64,000 nt of DNA from Eubacteriaceae bacterium (GCA_910574895.1 CAJTDQ010000005.1:62001-126000), one strand, 5' to 3'. Positions 26,195-37,803 are shown, counted from the stretch's first letter. Notes: a model not told the origin generated them from the sequence alone. Program-made: numbers and translations.

Positions 26195-26590
26195 TTAGAC
26201 TCTTCTACGTTTTGGTGGGCGGCATCCATTATGAGGTACTGGAGTTACGTCCTTAATTGATGTAACTTCAAGACCACATGTAGCAAGCGCACGAATAGCT
26301 GCCTCTCTACCTGATCCTGGACCCTTAACCATAACATCTACTGATTTTAAACCATGAACTAAAGCTGCTTTTGTTGCAGTTTCTGCTGCCATCTGAGCTG
26401 CATAAGGAGTAGATTTCTTTGAACCTCTAAATCCTAGACCGCCAGCACTTGCCCATGATAAAGCATTTCCTTCAGCATCTGTCAATGTAACAATTGTATT
26501 ATTAAATGATGCCTGGATATGTGCCTGTCCGTGTTCAACGTTTTTCTTAACACGCTTTTTTGTCACTTTCTTTGTAACTTTCTTAGCCAT
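26195..26590 (-). CDS. rpsK: 30S ribosomal protein S11
   Basis: 131 residues, full length, with a lysine-rich amino end and the conserved [13 protein letters not shown] and [13 protein letters not shown] segments. Platform protein of the small subunit; 30 bases after rpsM. Confidence 0.98.
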   Translation of the reverse strand: MAKKVTKKVTKKRVKKNVEHGQAHIQASFNNTIVTLTDAEGNALSWASAGGLGFRGSKKSTPYAAQMAAETATKAALVHGLKSVDVMVKGPGSGREAAIRALATCGLEVTSIKDVTPVPHNGCRPPKRRRV

Positions 26591-26620
26591 TTCTAAACTA
26601 ACCTCCCTTATGGGTTTCTA

Positions 26621-26989
26621 CTATTTTTTCTTGTTCGCTACAGTTCTCTTAGGACCTTTTCTTGTTCTGGCATTATTCTTTGTATTCTGGCCACGAACAG
26701 GAAGTCCACGTCTATGACGAATGCCTCTATAGCATCCAATTTCCTGTAATCTCTTAATGTTTAAAGCGATTTCTCTTCTTAAATCACCTTCTACTGTCTG
26801 ACTTGCATCGATAACATCACTAATCTTTTTAACTTCGTCGTCAGTTAAATCCTTACATCTTGTACTTGGATCAACGCCGGCTTCAGTTAAAATTCTCTTA
26901 GAACTTGAAATACCGATTCCATAAATATAAGTCAAGCCAATCTCAACTCTCTTTTCTCTTGGTAAATCAACACCTGAAATACGAGCCAT
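26621..26989 (-). CDS. rpsM: 30S ribosomal protein S13
   Basis: 122 residues from the ATG giving [20 protein letters not shown], eight bases after GGAGG; the earlier in-frame ATG lies on the ribosome-binding site. The [20 protein letters not shown] tail is conserved. An unusually long structured leader separates it from rpmJ. Confidence 0.97.
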   Translation of the reverse strand: MARISGVDLPREKRVEIGLTYIYGIGISSSKRILTEAGVDPSTRCKDLTDDEVKKISDVIDASQTVEGDLRREIALNIKRLQEIGCYRGIRHRRGLPVRGQNTKNNARTRKGPKRTVANKKK

Positions 26990-27293
26990 GTGTATAACCT
27001 CCATTAGTTAATTTGTATGAATCATCAAATAGCGTAGCCCGTGTCTCCACGTCTGAAATGTGTACGCTTCTAAAAATCCATAGTTTAAAGTTTCTATTCA
27101 TTCTAAAAGTTTCAGCAAATTACTTAGAATGATCAGGGAATTCTCCCTCATATTTAATAGTAACTCTCTATCACACTAGATACTATGTAACACTAGAGTT
27201 ACTGCAGCCGCATGCTCACTGTAGTTAAAATAACTACAAACACACAAACAAGTGAATAATAAAAATCATTCACTGTCATTCAAAAACTTATTA
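26990..27293 (-). promoter_or_regulatory. Structured 304-base leader between rpmJ and rpsM
   Basis: All other gaps in this cluster are at most 117 bases; this one is 304 and has no gene. In minus-strand RNA it can form AGTGAAT/ATTCACT (27251-27274), GTAGTTA-AAA-TAACTAC (27221-27237), AGTAACTCT/AGAGTTACT (27159-27203), GGGAATTCTCCC (27136-27147) and CATTCTAA/TTAGAATG (27099-27131). A promoter candidate TTGAAT-16-TATTAT (27256-27283) stands at its upstream end. It may be an autoregulatory target in the alpha operon, by analogy with S4 control of rpsM in enterobacteria; no known family was matched. Confidence 0.55.
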
Positions 27294-27407
27294 TTAGCCC
27301 TGACGCTGTTTGTGTTTTGGATTCTCGCAGATTATTCTTACGATTCCTTTTCTTTTAATGACTTTGCATTTTTCGCAAATTGGTTTAACTGATGATCTAA
27401 CTTTCAC
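27294..27407 (-). CDS. rpmJ: 50S ribosomal protein L36 (zinc-binding form)
   Basis: 37 residues, [20 protein letters not shown] at the start and QRQG at the end. Cys11, Cys14, Cys27 and His32 form the zinc site. The start codon is GTG, eight bases after GGAGG. It stands in the usual infA-rpmJ-rpsM order. Confidence 0.96.
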   Translation of the reverse strand: MKVRSSVKPICEKCKVIKRKGIVRIICENPKHKQRQG

Positions 27408-27487
27408 AGTAAAATCCTCCTTCCACAAAAAAGTCCGAGTACTATATTACCACGAATAGGAAATTATTACAAGAACTTTTTTAAAAT

Positions 27488-27706
27488 TTATTTATCTCTC
27501 CAAATAATACGCCCTTTTGATAGGTCGTATGGAGACATTTCTATCGTTACTGTGTCACCTGGAAGAATCTTAATATAGTTCATACGGAGCTTTCCACTAA
27601 TATGCGCAAGCACAATATGACCATTTTCAAGTTCTACCTTAAACATAGCGTTTGGTAACTTTTCTACAACTTTTCCTTCTATTTCAATTACATCTGCCTT
27701 TGACAT
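27488..27706 (-). CDS. infA: Translation initiation factor IF-1
   Basis: 72 residues, a single S1-like OB fold with [20 protein letters not shown] and the conserved RIIWR end. It binds the A site of the small subunit during initiation. 18 bases after map. Confidence 0.98.
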   Translation of the reverse strand: MSKADVIEIEGKVVEKLPNAMFKVELENGHIVLAHISGKLRMNYIKILPGDTVTIEMSPYDLSKGRIIWRDK

Positions 27707-27724
27707 TTATATTCCTCCTATATT

Positions 27725-28474
27725 TTAGAGTGATAAGATTTCTGGTTCACCTTTTGTTATGAGAATCGTATTCTCATAATGTGCTGATAGCGAACCATCA
27801 TCTGTTACTACCGTCCAATCATCGTCTGTCCACGCAACATCAGGTCTTCCCATGTTAATCATCGGCTCAATTGCCAATGTCATTCCCGCCTGAAGTTTCA
27901 TTCCTCTTCTCTTCTGTCTGAAGTTTGGAATCTGCGGCTCCTCATGCATCTCTGTTCCAATACCATGTCCTACCAATTCTCTGACTACGCCATATCCAAA
28001 TTTTTCTGCATAATCTCCTATAGCTGCTGATATATCATAGAGATGATATCCTTCTTTTGCAAACTTAATGCCTTCAAAGAAACTCTGTTTTGTCACCTCA
28101 ATCAACTGCTGTGCTTCCTTACTTATCTCGCCAATAGCAAGAGTTCTTGCAGCATCTGACTGATAGCCTTTCCAGATAACTCCTGTATCAAGACTGACAA
28201 TATCACCATCTTTTATAATTTTATCTTTATTTGGAAGTCCGTGTACTACTTCATCATTAATTGAAATACATACACTTCCCGGATAACCTTCATATCCCAA
28301 AAATGAAGGAATGCAGTCGTAACTTCTTATAATCTCCTCACATATCTTATCGATTTCATAAGAAGACATTCCTGCTTTCACTTCCTTCGCAAGCTCTTCA
28401 TGAACTCTGGCAAGAATCTTCCCTGCCTCACGCATTAAGTTTATCTCTCTTTCCGACTTAATTGTTACTGGCAT
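27725..28474 (-). CDS. map: Methionine aminopeptidase, type I
   Basis: 249 residues. The metal ligands are visible: Asp in SLDTGVIWKGYQSDAARTLAIG, His in VGHGIG, Glu in AIEPMI and in YENTILIT. It removes the initiator methionine from nascent proteins. It starts two bases after adk, so the two are translationally linked. Confidence 0.97.
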   Translation of the reverse strand: MPVTIKSEREINLMREAGKILARVHEELAKEVKAGMSSYEIDKICEEIIRSYDCIPSFLGYEGYPGSVCISINDEVVHGLPNKDKIIKDGDIVSLDTGVIWKGYQSDAARTLAIGEISKEAQQLIEVTKQSFFEGIKFAKEGYHLYDISAAIGDYAEKFGYGVVRELVGHGIGTEMHEEPQIPNFRQKRRGMKLQAGMTLAIEPMINMGRPDVAWTDDDWTVVTDDGSLSAHYENTILITKGEPEILSL

Positions 28475-28476
28475 AA

Positions 28477-29178
<702 letters not shown>

Positions 29179-29191
29179 CTAAAAATAATAT

Positions 29192-30532
29192 TTAGAATAT
29201 TCCTTTAACTGTACTATAACTTCTCTCTGTTGCCATAGACTTAATCGTCTGAAGAGTCTCAATAATAACACCTACAATAATGATGATAGATGTTCCACCG
29301 AATCCAACATTAGCACCAAAAATACCTGATGCGAAAATTGGAATAACAGCAACAATAATAAGTCCGATTGCACCAATTAAAATAATATAATTTAAAATCT
29401 TTGATAAATATTCTACTGTTGGTTTACCGCTTCTGATACCCGGTATAAATCCACCTCTGTCGTTAAGGTTTTTAGCAACCTCACGTGGGTTAAATGTTAT
29501 TGAAGTATAGAAGTATGCGAAGAATATAACTAATAAGATATATACTACGAAACCAATTGAATACTTAGGCTGTGCCGGATTACACCAATGTGACTGGCTC
29601 AGGTAATTTGTCCATTCCGGAGTTTTACCGAAGAATGAAGCAATTACTACAGGGAACTGTAATAAAGATGAAGCAAAGATAATTGGAATAACACCAGCTG
29701 TATTAACCTTTAATGGAATATTAGACTGCTGTCCGCCTACCTGTCTTCTTCCCTGTACCTTCTGTGACATCTGCACTGCAATTTTTCGGATTGCATCCTG
29801 AAGTATTATTACCAACACTACAATCGCAACAATTACACCGATAATAATTAATGCAGCAAGTAATCTTCCACCAATTGACATTCCCTCTTTCAGAACAAAG
29901 TTCTTGAATAAGTTAGAAATATCACTTGGAATACCTGAAATAATATTAATTGTAAGAACGATAGAAATACCGTTTCCTACACCTTTTTCAGTAATCTGCT
30001 CACCAATCCACATAAGAACTGCTGAACCTGCTGTCATTGCTAGGATACCTGTTACAATAACACCCCATTTTCTAATGTCATGCATTGCAGCATATTTTAC
30101 AGTATCTGTATCAAAAATACCCTGATGACCAAATCCAACAACCATTGCTGTAGATTCAATCAGTGCCAAACCTACTGTTAAATAACGTGTAATTTCAGCA
30201 ATTTTCTTTCTGCCTTCTTCACCGTCTTTGTGAAGTTCATCAAGTTTTGGTATCGCAATTGTTAATAACTGCATAATGATAGATGCTGTAATGTATGGAG
30301 TAATATTCAATGCAAAGATTGACATTTTCTCCATAGAACCACCTGTAATCGCTGAGAAGAAACTAAAGTTTTCATTTGCAAAATGATTCATAATTTCACT
30401 GATTGCATCTGCATTCACAAATGGAATCGGAATCTGACAACCAAGCCTTACAACGATTAGCATTAGAAATGTGTATAATAATCTTTTTCTAATTTCTTTA
30501 ACTTTTAATGCTTTCTTTAAGGTTTCTAACAT
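29192..30532 (-). CDS. secY: Protein translocase subunit SecY
   Basis: 446 residues and ten membrane spans, forming the protein-conducting channel. The LGCQIPIPFVNADAI start and the NPREVAKNLNDRGGFIPGIR loop that contacts the ribosome and SecA are conserved. It begins one base after rplO stops. Confidence 0.98.
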   Translation of the reverse strand: MLETLKKALKVKEIRKRLLYTFLMLIVVRLGCQIPIPFVNADAISEIMNHFANENFSFFSAITGGSMEKMSIFALNITPYITASIIMQLLTIAIPKLDELHKDGEEGRKKIAEITRYLTVGLALIESTAMVVGFGHQGIFDTDTVKYAAMHDIRKWGVIVTGILAMTAGSAVLMWIGEQITEKGVGNGISIVLTINIISGIPSDISNLFKNFVLKEGMSIGGRLLAALIIIGVIVAIVVLVIILQDAIRKIAVQMSQKVQGRRQVGGQQSNIPLKVNTAGVIPIIFASSLLQFPVVIASFFGKTPEWTNYLSQSHWCNPAQPKYSIGFVVYILLVIFFAYFYTSITFNPREVAKNLNDRGGFIPGIRSGKPTVEYLSKILNYIILIGAIGLIIVAVIPIFASGIFGANVGFGGTSIIIIVGVIIETLQTIKSMATERSYSTVKGIF

Positions 30533-30533
30533 A

Positions 30534-30974
30534 TTAGATCACCTCACAAGTTCCGCCTGCCGCTTCGATTTTTGCCTTAGCGCCTTCACTAAAAGCGTTT
30601 ACTTTTACTGTAAGCTTTTTCGTTAATTCACCATCGCCAAGAATCTTAACGCCATCTCTGGCATTTTTGATTACACCTGTTTCAAGTAATGTTTCTACTG
30701 TAACAACTGTATCATTATCAAATCTCTCTAACGCTGTAACATTGATACCAACAATATCCTTAGTATTAATGTTTGTGAAGCCTCTCTTAGGGATTCTTCT
30801 GTATAATGGCATCTGACCACCTTCAAAACCTGGTCTAGGGCTTCCTGAACGAGCTTTCTGTCCTTTATGACCCTTTCCGGCTGTCTTACCATTTCCTGAA
30901 CCATGTCCACGGCCTCTTCTGAAATTATCATTGTGTTTTGAGCCTTCTGCAGGCTTTAAATTTGATAAATCCAT
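30534..30974 (-). CDS. rplO: 50S ribosomal protein L15
   Basis: 146 residues. The glycine-rich amino tail ([20 protein letters not shown]) and the [18 protein letters not shown] segment are diagnostic. Located between rpmD and secY. Confidence 0.98.
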   Translation of the reverse strand: MDLSNLKPAEGSKHNDNFRRGRGHGSGNGKTAGKGHKGQKARSGSPRPGFEGGQMPLYRRIPKRGFTNINTKDIVGINVTALERFDNDTVVTVETLLETGVIKNARDGVKILGDGELTKKLTVKVNAFSEGAKAKIEAAGGTCEVI

Positions 30975-30996
30975 TGTCGCACCTCCTTATCTTTAA

Positions 30997-31179
30997 TTAA
31001 ATCTCTTCAACTTTAACTAAATGTCTAACTCTCTGAATCATACCTCTGACTGCAGCATTGTCAGGCATTTCGACTGTCTTGTTAAGCTTTGTAAGTCCTA
31101 AAGCTTCAGCAGTCTTTTTGTTTTTTGGAACTGCTCCAATTGTTGATTTTACTAAAGTAATTTTTAATTTATCTGCCAT
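30997..31179 (-). CDS. rpmD: 50S ribosomal protein L30
   Basis: 60 residues with KITLVKSTIGAVPKNKKTAEALGL, the usual short bacterial L30. It stands between rpsE and rplO with 17- and 22-base gaps. Confidence 0.97.
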   Translation of the reverse strand: MADKLKITLVKSTIGAVPKNKKTAEALGLTKLNKTVEMPDNAAVRGMIQRVRHLVKVEEI

Positions 31180-31196
31180 CTTAATTACCTCCCTTA

Positions 31197-31706
31197 TTAG
31201 CCTAAAATCTCTTCTACAGTTTTACCGCGAAGTGTAGCTACTTCTTCCGGAGTCTTTAATGCAGCTAATCCTTCAATTGTAGCAAGAACTACGTTCTGCT
31301 TGTTTTTTGAACCTAAAGACTTTGTACGAATGTTTGTGATACCAGCAAGCTCTGCAACACTACGTGCAGGACCACCGGCGATAACACCAGTACCTTCTTT
31401 TGCTCTCTTAAGAAGTACTTCTGCACTTCCGAATTTTCCAATTACATCATATGGAATACTATTGTTTTCATCCATAGGAACAGTAATAAGGCTCTTCATA
31501 GCATCTTCTTTACCTTTACGAATTGCTTCAGGAATTTCAGCTGCTTTTCCTAAACCTGCACCAACGTGTCCATGTTTATCACCAACTACTACTAAAGCTG
31601 CGAAACGCATATTACGTCCACCCTTTACTACCTTAGTAACACGTTTGATTGATACTACTGTCTCTTCTAATTCTAACTGACTTGCATCAATTAATTCACG
31701 TCTCAT
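31197..31706 (-). CDS. rpsE: 30S ribosomal protein S5
   Basis: 169 residues with the S5 RNA-binding domain ([20 protein letters not shown]) and the [19 protein letters not shown] segment. It acts in decoding fidelity and mRNA unwinding at the entry channel. Confidence 0.98.
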   Translation of the reverse strand: MRRELIDASQLELEETVVSIKRVTKVVKGGRNMRFAALVVVGDKHGHVGAGLGKAAEIPEAIRKGKEDAMKSLITVPMDENNSIPYDVIGKFGSAEVLLKRAKEGTGVIAGGPARSVAELAGITNIRTKSLGSKNKQNVVLATIEGLAALKTPEEVATLRGKTVEEILG

Positions 31707-31723
31707 GTGTGTTACCTCCTCAA

Positions 31724-32092
31724 CTAAAATTCCAGACCAGCTTCTCTAGCTGCGTCTGCCAATGCCTGAACTTTACCCTGGTAAATGAAGCCGCCTCTGT
31801 CAAATACAACTTCTTTAATACCTTTTTCTACTGCTCTCTCTGCAATAACTTTGCCAACATATGCTGCGGCATCAACGTTATTAGTTTTTTCTAACTCTTT
31901 CTTTACATCAGCTTCTACTGTAGATGCTGCTACAAGAGTCTTTCCAACTGTATCGTCAATAATTTGAGCATACATATGATTATTGCTTCTAAAAACTGCT
32001 AAACGTGGACATTCAGTAGTTCCACTTAAATGATTACGCAGTCTGTTATGTTTCTTAACGCGAACTTCGCTTCTACATTTTTTACTAACCAT
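31724..32092 (-). CDS. rplR: 50S ribosomal protein L18
   Basis: 122 residues, with the basic [15 protein letters not shown] start, [18 protein letters not shown] and an intact [18 protein letters not shown] end. It binds 5S rRNA together with L5. Confidence 0.97.
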   Translation of the reverse strand: MVSKKCRSEVRVKKHNRLRNHLSGTTECPRLAVFRSNNHMYAQIIDDTVGKTLVAASTVEADVKKELEKTNNVDAAAYVGKVIAERAVEKGIKEVVFDRGGFIYQGKVQALADAAREAGLEF

Positions 32093-32108
32093 TTTCTACA
32101 CTCCTTTA

Positions 32109-32648
32109 TTACTTACCAGTCTTACCAACTTTACGTCTGATAACTTCATAATCATACTTGATACCTTTACCTTTATATGGTTCCGGTGCTCTCTTACTTC
32201 TGATTTCTGCAGCGTACTGGCCTACTTTTTCTTTATCAATACCTTTTACAATGATTAAATTCTGTCCGTCAAGAACTGTCTCGATACCTTCTGGATCTTC
32301 CATTTCTACAGGATGTGAATAACCAAGTGAAAGTACTAATTTCTTACCTTGTTTCTGTGCTCTGTAACCAACACCATTTACTTCAAGTTTCTTTTCATAA
32401 CCATCTGTTACACCAACAACCATGTTGTTGATAAGTGTTCTTGTAAGACCATGTAATGCTTTATTTTTCTTTAAATCATTTGGTCTTGTAACGATGATTT
32501 CATCACCGTCTTTCTTAATGTCCATAGACTCAGGTAATACTCTTACAAGTTCTCCCTTAGGTCCAATGACCGTCACCTTATTATTTTCTGCTATATCAAC
32601 AGTAACTCCTGCCGGTACAGCGATAGGCATTCTTCCTATACGTGACAT
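32109..32648 (-). CDS. rplF: 50S ribosomal protein L6
   Basis: 179 residues, two L6 folds: [14 protein letters not shown] at the start and the [20 protein letters not shown] signature near the end. It sits near the factor-binding site. Confidence 0.98.
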   Translation of the reverse strand: MSRIGRMPIAVPAGVTVDIAENNKVTVIGPKGELVRVLPESMDIKKDGDEIIVTRPNDLKKNKALHGLTRTLINNMVVGVTDGYEKKLEVNGVGYRAQKQGKKLVLSLGYSHPVEMEDPEGIETVLDGQNLIIVKGIDKEKVGQYAAEIRSKRAPEPYKGKGIKYDYEVIRRKVGKTGK

Positions 32649-32681
32649 TTCGCCTTACCTCCTAAATTTTATTTGCTTTTA

Positions 32682-33083
32682 TTACCAAACGAATGCGAGA
32701 ACTTCTCCACCTACGTTTGCTTTTCTAGCTTCTTTATCTGTAATCACACCTTTGTTTGTTGATATGATTGCTGTTCCAAGTCCGCCAAGAACTCTTGGTA
32801 ACTCATCTTTACCAGCATAAACACGAAGACCTGGTTTAGAAATCTTCTTGATTCCTGTAATAACCTTATCATTCTTGTCTGCACCATATTTTAATGTGAT
32901 TCTCATTGTCTTGAAGTTTCCTTCTTCTAAAACTTCATACTTTGTGATATATCCTTCATTTACAAGAATTTCAGCAATAGCTAATTTCATCTTTGATGCA
33001 GGAACATCTACTGTATCATGTTTTGCAGTATTTGCATTACGGATTCTTGTAAGCATATCTGCGATTGGATCACTCATAGTCAT
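32682..33083 (-). CDS. rpsH: 30S ribosomal protein S8
   Basis: 133 residues, [14 protein letters not shown] start and a conserved [20 protein letters not shown] end. S8 binds the central domain of 16S rRNA and in many bacteria represses the spc operon. Start ATG is nine bases after GGAGG. Confidence 0.98.
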   Translation of the reverse strand: MTMSDPIADMLTRIRNANTAKHDTVDVPASKMKLAIAEILVNEGYITKYEVLEEGNFKTMRITLKYGADKNDKVITGIKKISKPGLRVYAGKDELPRVLGGLGTAIISTNKGVITDKEARKANVGGEVLAFVW

Positions 33084-33110
33084 AGTTTATTTCCTCCTTC
33101 AAATTTTCTC

Positions 33111-33296
33111 TTACCAGCTTGCTTTCTTAACGCCTGGTATCTGTCCTTTATATGCCAATTCACGGAAGCAGATTCTGCAGATTCCGTATTTCTTTAAATA
33201 AGCATGTGGACGACCACAGATTCTACAACGGTTGTAAGCCTGTGTTGAGAACTTAGCTTTTCTTTGCTGTTTAACTTTCATAGCAGTTCTAGCCAT
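33111..33296 (-). CDS. rpsZ: 30S ribosomal protein S14, zinc type
   Basis: 61 residues. Cys24, Cys27, Cys40 and Cys43 (RCRICG and GICRICF) bind zinc, so this is the short Z form and not the long zinc-free S14. Confidence 0.97.
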   Translation of the reverse strand: MARTAMKVKQQRKAKFSTQAYNRCRICGRPHAYLKKYGICRICFRELAYKGQIPGVKKASW

Positions 33297-33311
33297 GGGT
33301 CTACCTCCTAA

Positions 33312-33851
33312 TTACTTTGCAAATGGCATGTTAAATAATGCCAATAATTCACGAGCTTCTTCATCAGTGTTAGCTGTAGTAACAAAAATAATGTCCATAC
33401 CTCTAACTTTATCAACCTTATCGTATTCGATTTCAGGGAAGATAATCTGTTCTTTAATACCAAGAGCATAATTTCCTCTTCCATCAAATGCATTTGGATT
33501 AACACCTCTAAAGTCTCTTACACGAGGAAGTGCAAGATTTACTAATCTATCTAAGAATTCGTACATCATTTCTCCTCTAAGAGTAACTTTACATCCGATT
33601 GGCTGTCCTTCTCTTAACTTGAAGTTAGCTACTGAATTTTTAGCTCTTGTTACAACTGCCTTCTGACCTGTGATTGTCTCAAGATCTTTTACAGCTGTCT
33701 CTAAGATTTTAGCGTTTTCTTTCGCTTCGCCAACACCCATGTTTATAACAATTTTGTCGAGCTTTGGAATCTCCATTACGTTCTTATATTCGAACTTCTT
33801 TTTCATTTCATCCGCAATCTCGTTTAAATACTTTTCTTTAAGTCTGCTCAA
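33312..33851 (-). CDS. rplE: 50S ribosomal protein L5
   Basis: 179 residues with the [16 protein letters not shown] start and the [18 protein letters not shown] segment. It binds 5S rRNA. The start codon is TTG, nine bases after GGAGG; no ATG fits the conserved amino end, so this is a rare start in an essential, highly expressed gene. Confidence 0.96.
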   Translation of the reverse strand: MSRLKEKYLNEIADEMKKKFEYKNVMEIPKLDKIVINMGVGEAKENAKILETAVKDLETITGQKAVVTRAKNSVANFKLREGQPIGCKVTLRGEMMYEFLDRLVNLALPRVRDFRGVNPNAFDGRGNYALGIKEQIIFPEIEYDKVDKVRGMDIIFVTTANTDEEARELLALFNMPFAK

Positions 33852-33874
33852 CTTTCTGGACCTCCTCTCTTAAA

Positions 33875-34186
33875 TTAATCAATTACGCTGCCGGTTTTCT
33901 TGGCAATACGTACTTTCTTTCCATCTTCTACTTTGAATCCAACTCTTGTTACCTGTCCTTTTACAACAAGCATAACGTTAGATACATTTATAGGTCCTTC
34001 CTGTGTTACAATGCCACCATTCTGGTTCTGAGCACTTGGTTTTGTGTGCTTTGTATGCATATTAACACCTTCCACTGTTACTGTGCCTTTTTTGGCGTTC
34101 ACAGCAGTAACTTTACCTTCTTTACCTTTGTCTTTACCAGCGATAACTTTTACTGTATCACCTTTTTTAATCTTCATAGCTGACAT
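33875..34186 (-). CDS. rplX: 50S ribosomal protein L24
   Basis: 103 residues with a KOW motif ([19 protein letters not shown]). An assembly initiator of the large subunit. AGGAGG precedes the start by eight bases. Confidence 0.97.
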   Translation of the reverse strand: MSAMKIKKGDTVKVIAGKDKGKEGKVTAVNAKKGTVTVEGVNMHTKHTKPSAQNQNGGIVTQEGPINVSNVMLVVKGQVTRVGFKVEDGKKVRIAKKTGSVID

Positions 34187-34198
34187 TATGCATACCTC

Positions 34199-34567
34199 CT
34201 ATAAAACTTCAGGTGCTAAAGAAACTATTCTCATAAATTTCTTATCTCTTAATTCTCTAGCAACTGGTCCAAAAATACGAGTTCCTCTTGGGGACATATC
34301 TTCTTTTATAATTACAGCAGCATTTTCGTCAAATTTGATGTATGAACCATCTTTACGACGAGCGCCTTTCACAGTACGAACTACTACGGCTCTTACAACG
34401 TCACCTTTTTTAACAACTCCGCCTGGTGTTGCATCTTTAACAGTAGCAACGATAATATCACCGATATTAGCATATCTTCTAGTAGATCCGCCCATTACTC
34501 TGATTGTAAGTAATTCTTTAGCGCCTGTATTATCAGCAACTTTAAGTCTACTTTCCTGTTGAATCAT
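34199..34567 (-). CDS. rplN: 50S ribosomal protein L14
   Basis: 122 residues, full length, starting [19 protein letters not shown] and containing [20 protein letters not shown]. It contacts 16S rRNA in an intersubunit bridge. Confidence 0.98.
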   Translation of the reverse strand: MIQQESRLKVADNTGAKELLTIRVMGGSTRRYANIGDIIVATVKDATPGGVVKKGDVVRAVVVRTVKGARRKDGSYIKFDENAAVIIKEDMSPRGTRIFGPVARELRDKKFMRIVSLAPEVL

Positions 34568-34597
34568 GCTGTATTCCTCCTTTAATCTTTACAAAGA

Positions 34598-34852
34598 CTA
34601 TTTAGCCTTTTCAATAATTTCAACAAGTCTCCATCTCTTATCCTTTGATAATGGTCTTGTTTCCATAACTTTTACTGTATCACCGATACCGGCTGTATTT
34701 TCTTCGTCATGAGCTTTTAATTTATAAGTTCTCTTAACGATCTTGTTATATAAAGGATGCTTTACATGATCCTCTACAGCTACAACGATAGTCTTCTGCA
34801 TCTTATCGCTGACAACTTTTCCGGTACGTGTTTTTCTTAAATTTCTTTCCAC
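34598..34852 (-). CDS. rpsQ: 30S ribosomal protein S17
   Basis: 84 residues, OB fold, with [20 protein letters not shown] and [17 protein letters not shown]. Located between rpmC and rplN as expected. Confidence 0.98.
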   Translation of the reverse strand: MERNLRKTRTGKVVSDKMQKTIVVAVEDHVKHPLYNKIVKRTYKLKAHDEENTAGIGDTVKVMETRPLSKDKRWRLVEIIEKAK

Positions 34853-34889
34853 AACAATTCTCCTTTCTCAATTAGGGATTAACCTGTAA

Positions 34890-35099
34890 CTATTCAGCAG
34901 CGTTTGCCTTTTCAACGATTAATGTCTGAATTCTGGCAATATTTTTTCTAACTTCTTTAATTCTGCTTGTGTTATCTAACTGGTTTGTTGCGTTCTGGAA
35001 TCTTAAATTGAAAAGTTCCTTCTTAGCAGCTACTAATTCATCTTCTAACTCTGTAGCTGATTTTGCTCTTAAATCTTCTACATATTCCTTAATTTTCAC
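34890..35099 (-). CDS. rpmC: 50S ribosomal protein L29
   Basis: About 69 residues from a GTG start that gives [18 protein letters not shown], the usual amino end, behind AAGGCGG. It overlaps the end of rplP by 11 bases, which implies translational coupling. An alternative GTG three codons upstream is possible. Confidence 0.95.
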   Translation of the reverse strand: MKIKEYVEDLRAKSATELEDELVAAKKELFNLRFQNATNQLDNTSRIKEVRKNIARIQTLIVEKANAAE

Positions 35100-35526
35100 T
35101 GTTATCACCGCCTTCTAAATCTTCACGAGATACAACCTTGCATTTAATTGGAAGTTTGTGTGTTGCAAGACGTAATGCTTCTCTAGCTGTTTCTTCTGGA
35201 ACTCCAGCAATTTCAAACATTACTCTGCCTGGCTTAACTACTGCTACCCAATACTCAAGTGCACCTTTACCTTTACCCATTCGAGTTTCAGCTGGTGTAG
35301 CTGTTACCGGTTTGTCTGGGAATATCTTGATCCAAACTTTACCACCACGCTTTACATGACGTGTCATGGCAATTCTGGCTGCTTCAATCTGGTTTGAACG
35401 AACCCAGCCTGGTTCCATTGCTACAATACCGAACTCACCATATGAGATCTTATTTCCTCTAGTTGCTTTTCCTCTCATAGAACCACGGAACTGTTTTCTA
35501 TGTTTAACTCTTTTTGGCATTAACAT
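35089..35526 (-). CDS. rplP: 50S ribosomal protein L16
   Basis: 145 residues, [15 protein letters not shown] start, with the conserved [20 protein letters not shown] and the KMGKGKG-like [13 protein letters not shown] segments. L16 helps position tRNA in the A site. Its start shares a base with the rpsC stop (TAATG). Confidence 0.98.
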   Translation of the reverse strand: MLMPKRVKHRKQFRGSMRGKATRGNKISYGEFGIVAMEPGWVRSNQIEAARIAMTRHVKRGGKVWIKIFPDKPVTATPAETRMGKGKGALEYWVAVVKPGRVMFEIAGVPEETAREALRLATHKLPIKCKVVSREDLEGGDNSEN

Positions 35527-36173
35527 TATTTATCGCTCCCTTCTTTAGTTGGAAGTATTTCGCCGTTGTAAATCCAAACCTTTACACCTACTTTTCCGTA
35601 AGTTGTATCAGCTTCCGCGAAACCATAGTCGATGTCGGCACGTAATGTCTGAAGTGGAATTGTTCCTTCGCTGTAGAACTCTGTACGAGCCATATCAGCA
35701 CCACCAAGACGTCCTGATGTAGCAGCCTTAATTCCTAAAGCCCCTGCTTTCATTGTTCTAGACATTGCAGATTTCATAGCTCTTCTGAATGAGATACGAT
35801 TTTCTAACTGCTGTGCAATATTTTCTGCAACTAACTGAGCATCTTTATCAGGTCTCTTTACGTCCTTAACATCCATAAATAACTTCTTATCAGTCATTTT
35901 CTGAACTTCAGCTTTAACCTTTTCGATTTCAGCACCACCTTTTCCGATTACGAGACCAGGCTTAGCTGTGTAAACATTAACTCTTACTCTGTCAGATGAT
36001 CTTTCGATTTCAATCTTAGAAACACCTGTACTGTATAATCTCTTTTTAAGGTATGTTCTGATTTTGTAATCTTCAACAAGGTTGTCTGCAAAATCAGCTT
36101 CTGCATACCACTTTGAGTCCCAGTCTTTAATAACTCCGACTCTTAATCCATGTGGATTAACTTTCTGTCCCAT
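35526..36173 (-). CDS. rpsC: 30S ribosomal protein S3
   Basis: 215 residues: KH domain with [20 protein letters not shown] and the carboxy domain ([19 protein letters not shown]). It lines the mRNA entry channel. One-base overlap with rplP. Confidence 0.98.
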   Translation of the reverse strand: MGQKVNPHGLRVGVIKDWDSKWYAEADFADNLVEDYKIRTYLKKRLYSTGVSKIEIERSSDRVRVNVYTAKPGLVIGKGGAEIEKVKAEVQKMTDKKLFMDVKDVKRPDKDAQLVAENIAQQLENRISFRRAMKSAMSRTMKAGALGIKAATSGRLGGADMARTEFYSEGTIPLQTLRADIDYGFAEADTTYGKVGVKVWIYNGEILPTKEGSDK

Positions 36174-36188
36174 ACTTTGCCTCCTATC

Positions 36189-36575
36189 TTATCTCTCATC
36201 AAGCACAATAGTGATGTGGCTGTTTCTCTTTAAGATTCTATAAGCTCTACCCTGTGCTCTAGGTTTAATTCTCTTCATTGTAGGTGCTGCATTTGCGAAG
36301 CATTCTGCAATGTAAAGTTTACTAACATCCATGTTATTGTTGTTTTCAGCATTCGCAATTGCTGAATTTAATAATTTCAAAATTACGCTTGATGCATATC
36401 TTGGGTTGTAAGTAAGAATACCGATAGCACTCTGTACATCTTTACCTCTGATGGCATCTAATACGAAACATGCTTTCTGTACAGACACTCTAGCATAAGA
36501 TAACTTTGCTGATGGTCTTGTATCTTTATTAGCATTTCTCTCTCTCTTTATCTGGGATCTATGTCCTTTTGCCAT
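36189..36575 (-). CDS. rplV: 50S ribosomal protein L22
   Basis: 128 residues, with SVQKACFVLDAIRGKDV and the exit-tunnel loop around PTMKRIKPRAQGRAYRILKR. Normal length and place. Confidence 0.98.
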   Translation of the reverse strand: MAKGHRSQIKRERNANKDTRPSAKLSYARVSVQKACFVLDAIRGKDVQSAIGILTYNPRYASSVILKLLNSAIANAENNNNMDVSKLYIAECFANAAPTMKRIKPRAQGRAYRILKRNSHITIVLDER

Positions 36576-36609
36576 AGATGAGACCTCCTTTCAAATTCTA
36601 ACGGTTTAT

Positions 36610-36882
36610 TTAACCTCTCTTTTCGTCTTTTCCATGTCCTCTATAAGTTCTAGTAGAAACAAATTCACCAAGTTTATGTCCAACCATATCTTCTGTAACA
36701 TATACTGGCACATGCTTTCTACCATCATGGACAGCGATTGTGTGTCCAACCATCTGTGGGAAAATTGTAGAACGTCTTGACCAAGTCTTAACAACTGACT
36801 TGTCGCCTGATTCATTCAATGCATCAATTTTCTTTAATAAGCTCTCATCCGCAAATGGGCCTTTTTTTAATGATCTAGCCAT
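36610..36882 (-). CDS. rpsS: 30S ribosomal protein S19
   Basis: 90 residues starting [18 protein letters not shown]; the [20 protein letters not shown] core is conserved. Head protein of the small subunit, 13 bases after rplB. Confidence 0.98.
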   Translation of the reverse strand: MARSLKKGPFADESLLKKIDALNESGDKSVVKTWSRRSTIFPQMVGHTIAVHDGRKHVPVYVTEDMVGHKLGEFVSTRTYRGHGKDEKRG

Positions 36883-36895
36883 TCGTCTCTACCTC

Positions 36896-37738
36896 CTATT
36901 TCATGTTCTTTCCGTCACGTCTTCTAACGATCATCTTGTTAGACTGTTTATTCTTTTTACGAGTCTTCAAACCAAGTGCTGGTTTACCCCAAGGTGTACA
37001 TGGACCCGGACGACCAACTGGTGCACGTCCTTCACCACCACCATGTGGATGGTCATTAGGGTTCATAACAGAACCACGAACTGTAGGTCTGATACCCATA
37101 TTACGCTTACGTCCTGCCTTACCAATGTTTACAAGACCATGTTCAATGTTACCAACAGTACCGATTGTTGCTCTGCAGACGATTGGTACCATTCTCATTT
37201 CGCCTGAAGGAAGTCTTAATGTTGCATATTTGCCTTCCTTAGCCATTAACTGAGCTACGTTACCAGCAGCACGGACTAACTGTCCACCCTTACCCGGATA
37301 TAACTCAATGTTGTGGATTTCTGTACCAACCGGAATAGCTGATAATGGCAAGCAGTTTCCTACTTTAACTTCAGCGTTCTCACCGTTCATAAGTACATCA
37401 CCAACTTTTAATCCGTTAGGAGCAAGGATATAAGCCTTTTCACCATCAGCATAGCAGATTAATGCAATATTTGCTGTTCTGTTTGGATCATATTCAATAC
37501 TCTTAACTGTTGCAGGAATGTCAACTTTATTTCTCTTAAAGTCAATCATTCTGTATTTTCTTCTAGAACCACCACCATGGTGTCTAACTGTTATTTTACC
37601 CTGATTGTTACGACCTGCTGTCTTTTTGAGAGATTTTGTCAAAGACTTCTCTGGAGTAGCCTTTGTAATCTCTGCATTATCAAGCATTGTCATAGCTCTT
37701 CTTGAAGGTGTGTATGGGTTAAATGTCTTAATTCCCAT
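36896..37738 (-). CDS. rplB: 50S ribosomal protein L2
   Basis: 280 residues with the peptidyl-transferase-proximal [20 protein letters not shown] loop including the essential histidine. The amino end [14 protein letters not shown] is typical. AAAGGAG precedes the start. Confidence 0.98.
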   Translation of the reverse strand: MGIKTFNPYTPSRRAMTMLDNAEITKATPEKSLTKSLKKTAGRNNQGKITVRHHGGGSRRKYRMIDFKRNKVDIPATVKSIEYDPNRTANIALICYADGEKAYILAPNGLKVGDVLMNGENAEVKVGNCLPLSAIPVGTEIHNIELYPGKGGQLVRAAGNVAQLMAKEGKYATLRLPSGEMRMVPIVCRATIGTVGNIEHGLVNIGKAGRKRNMGIRPTVRGSVMNPNDHPHGGGEGRAPVGRPGPCTPWGKPALGLKTRKKNKQSNKMIVRRRDGKNMK

Positions 37739-37803
37739 TTTCTTTCTCCTTTCAAATTAAACCTTTATTATCACGCTTGTTTCTGCGTCTAACTTTTTTC
37801 TTA

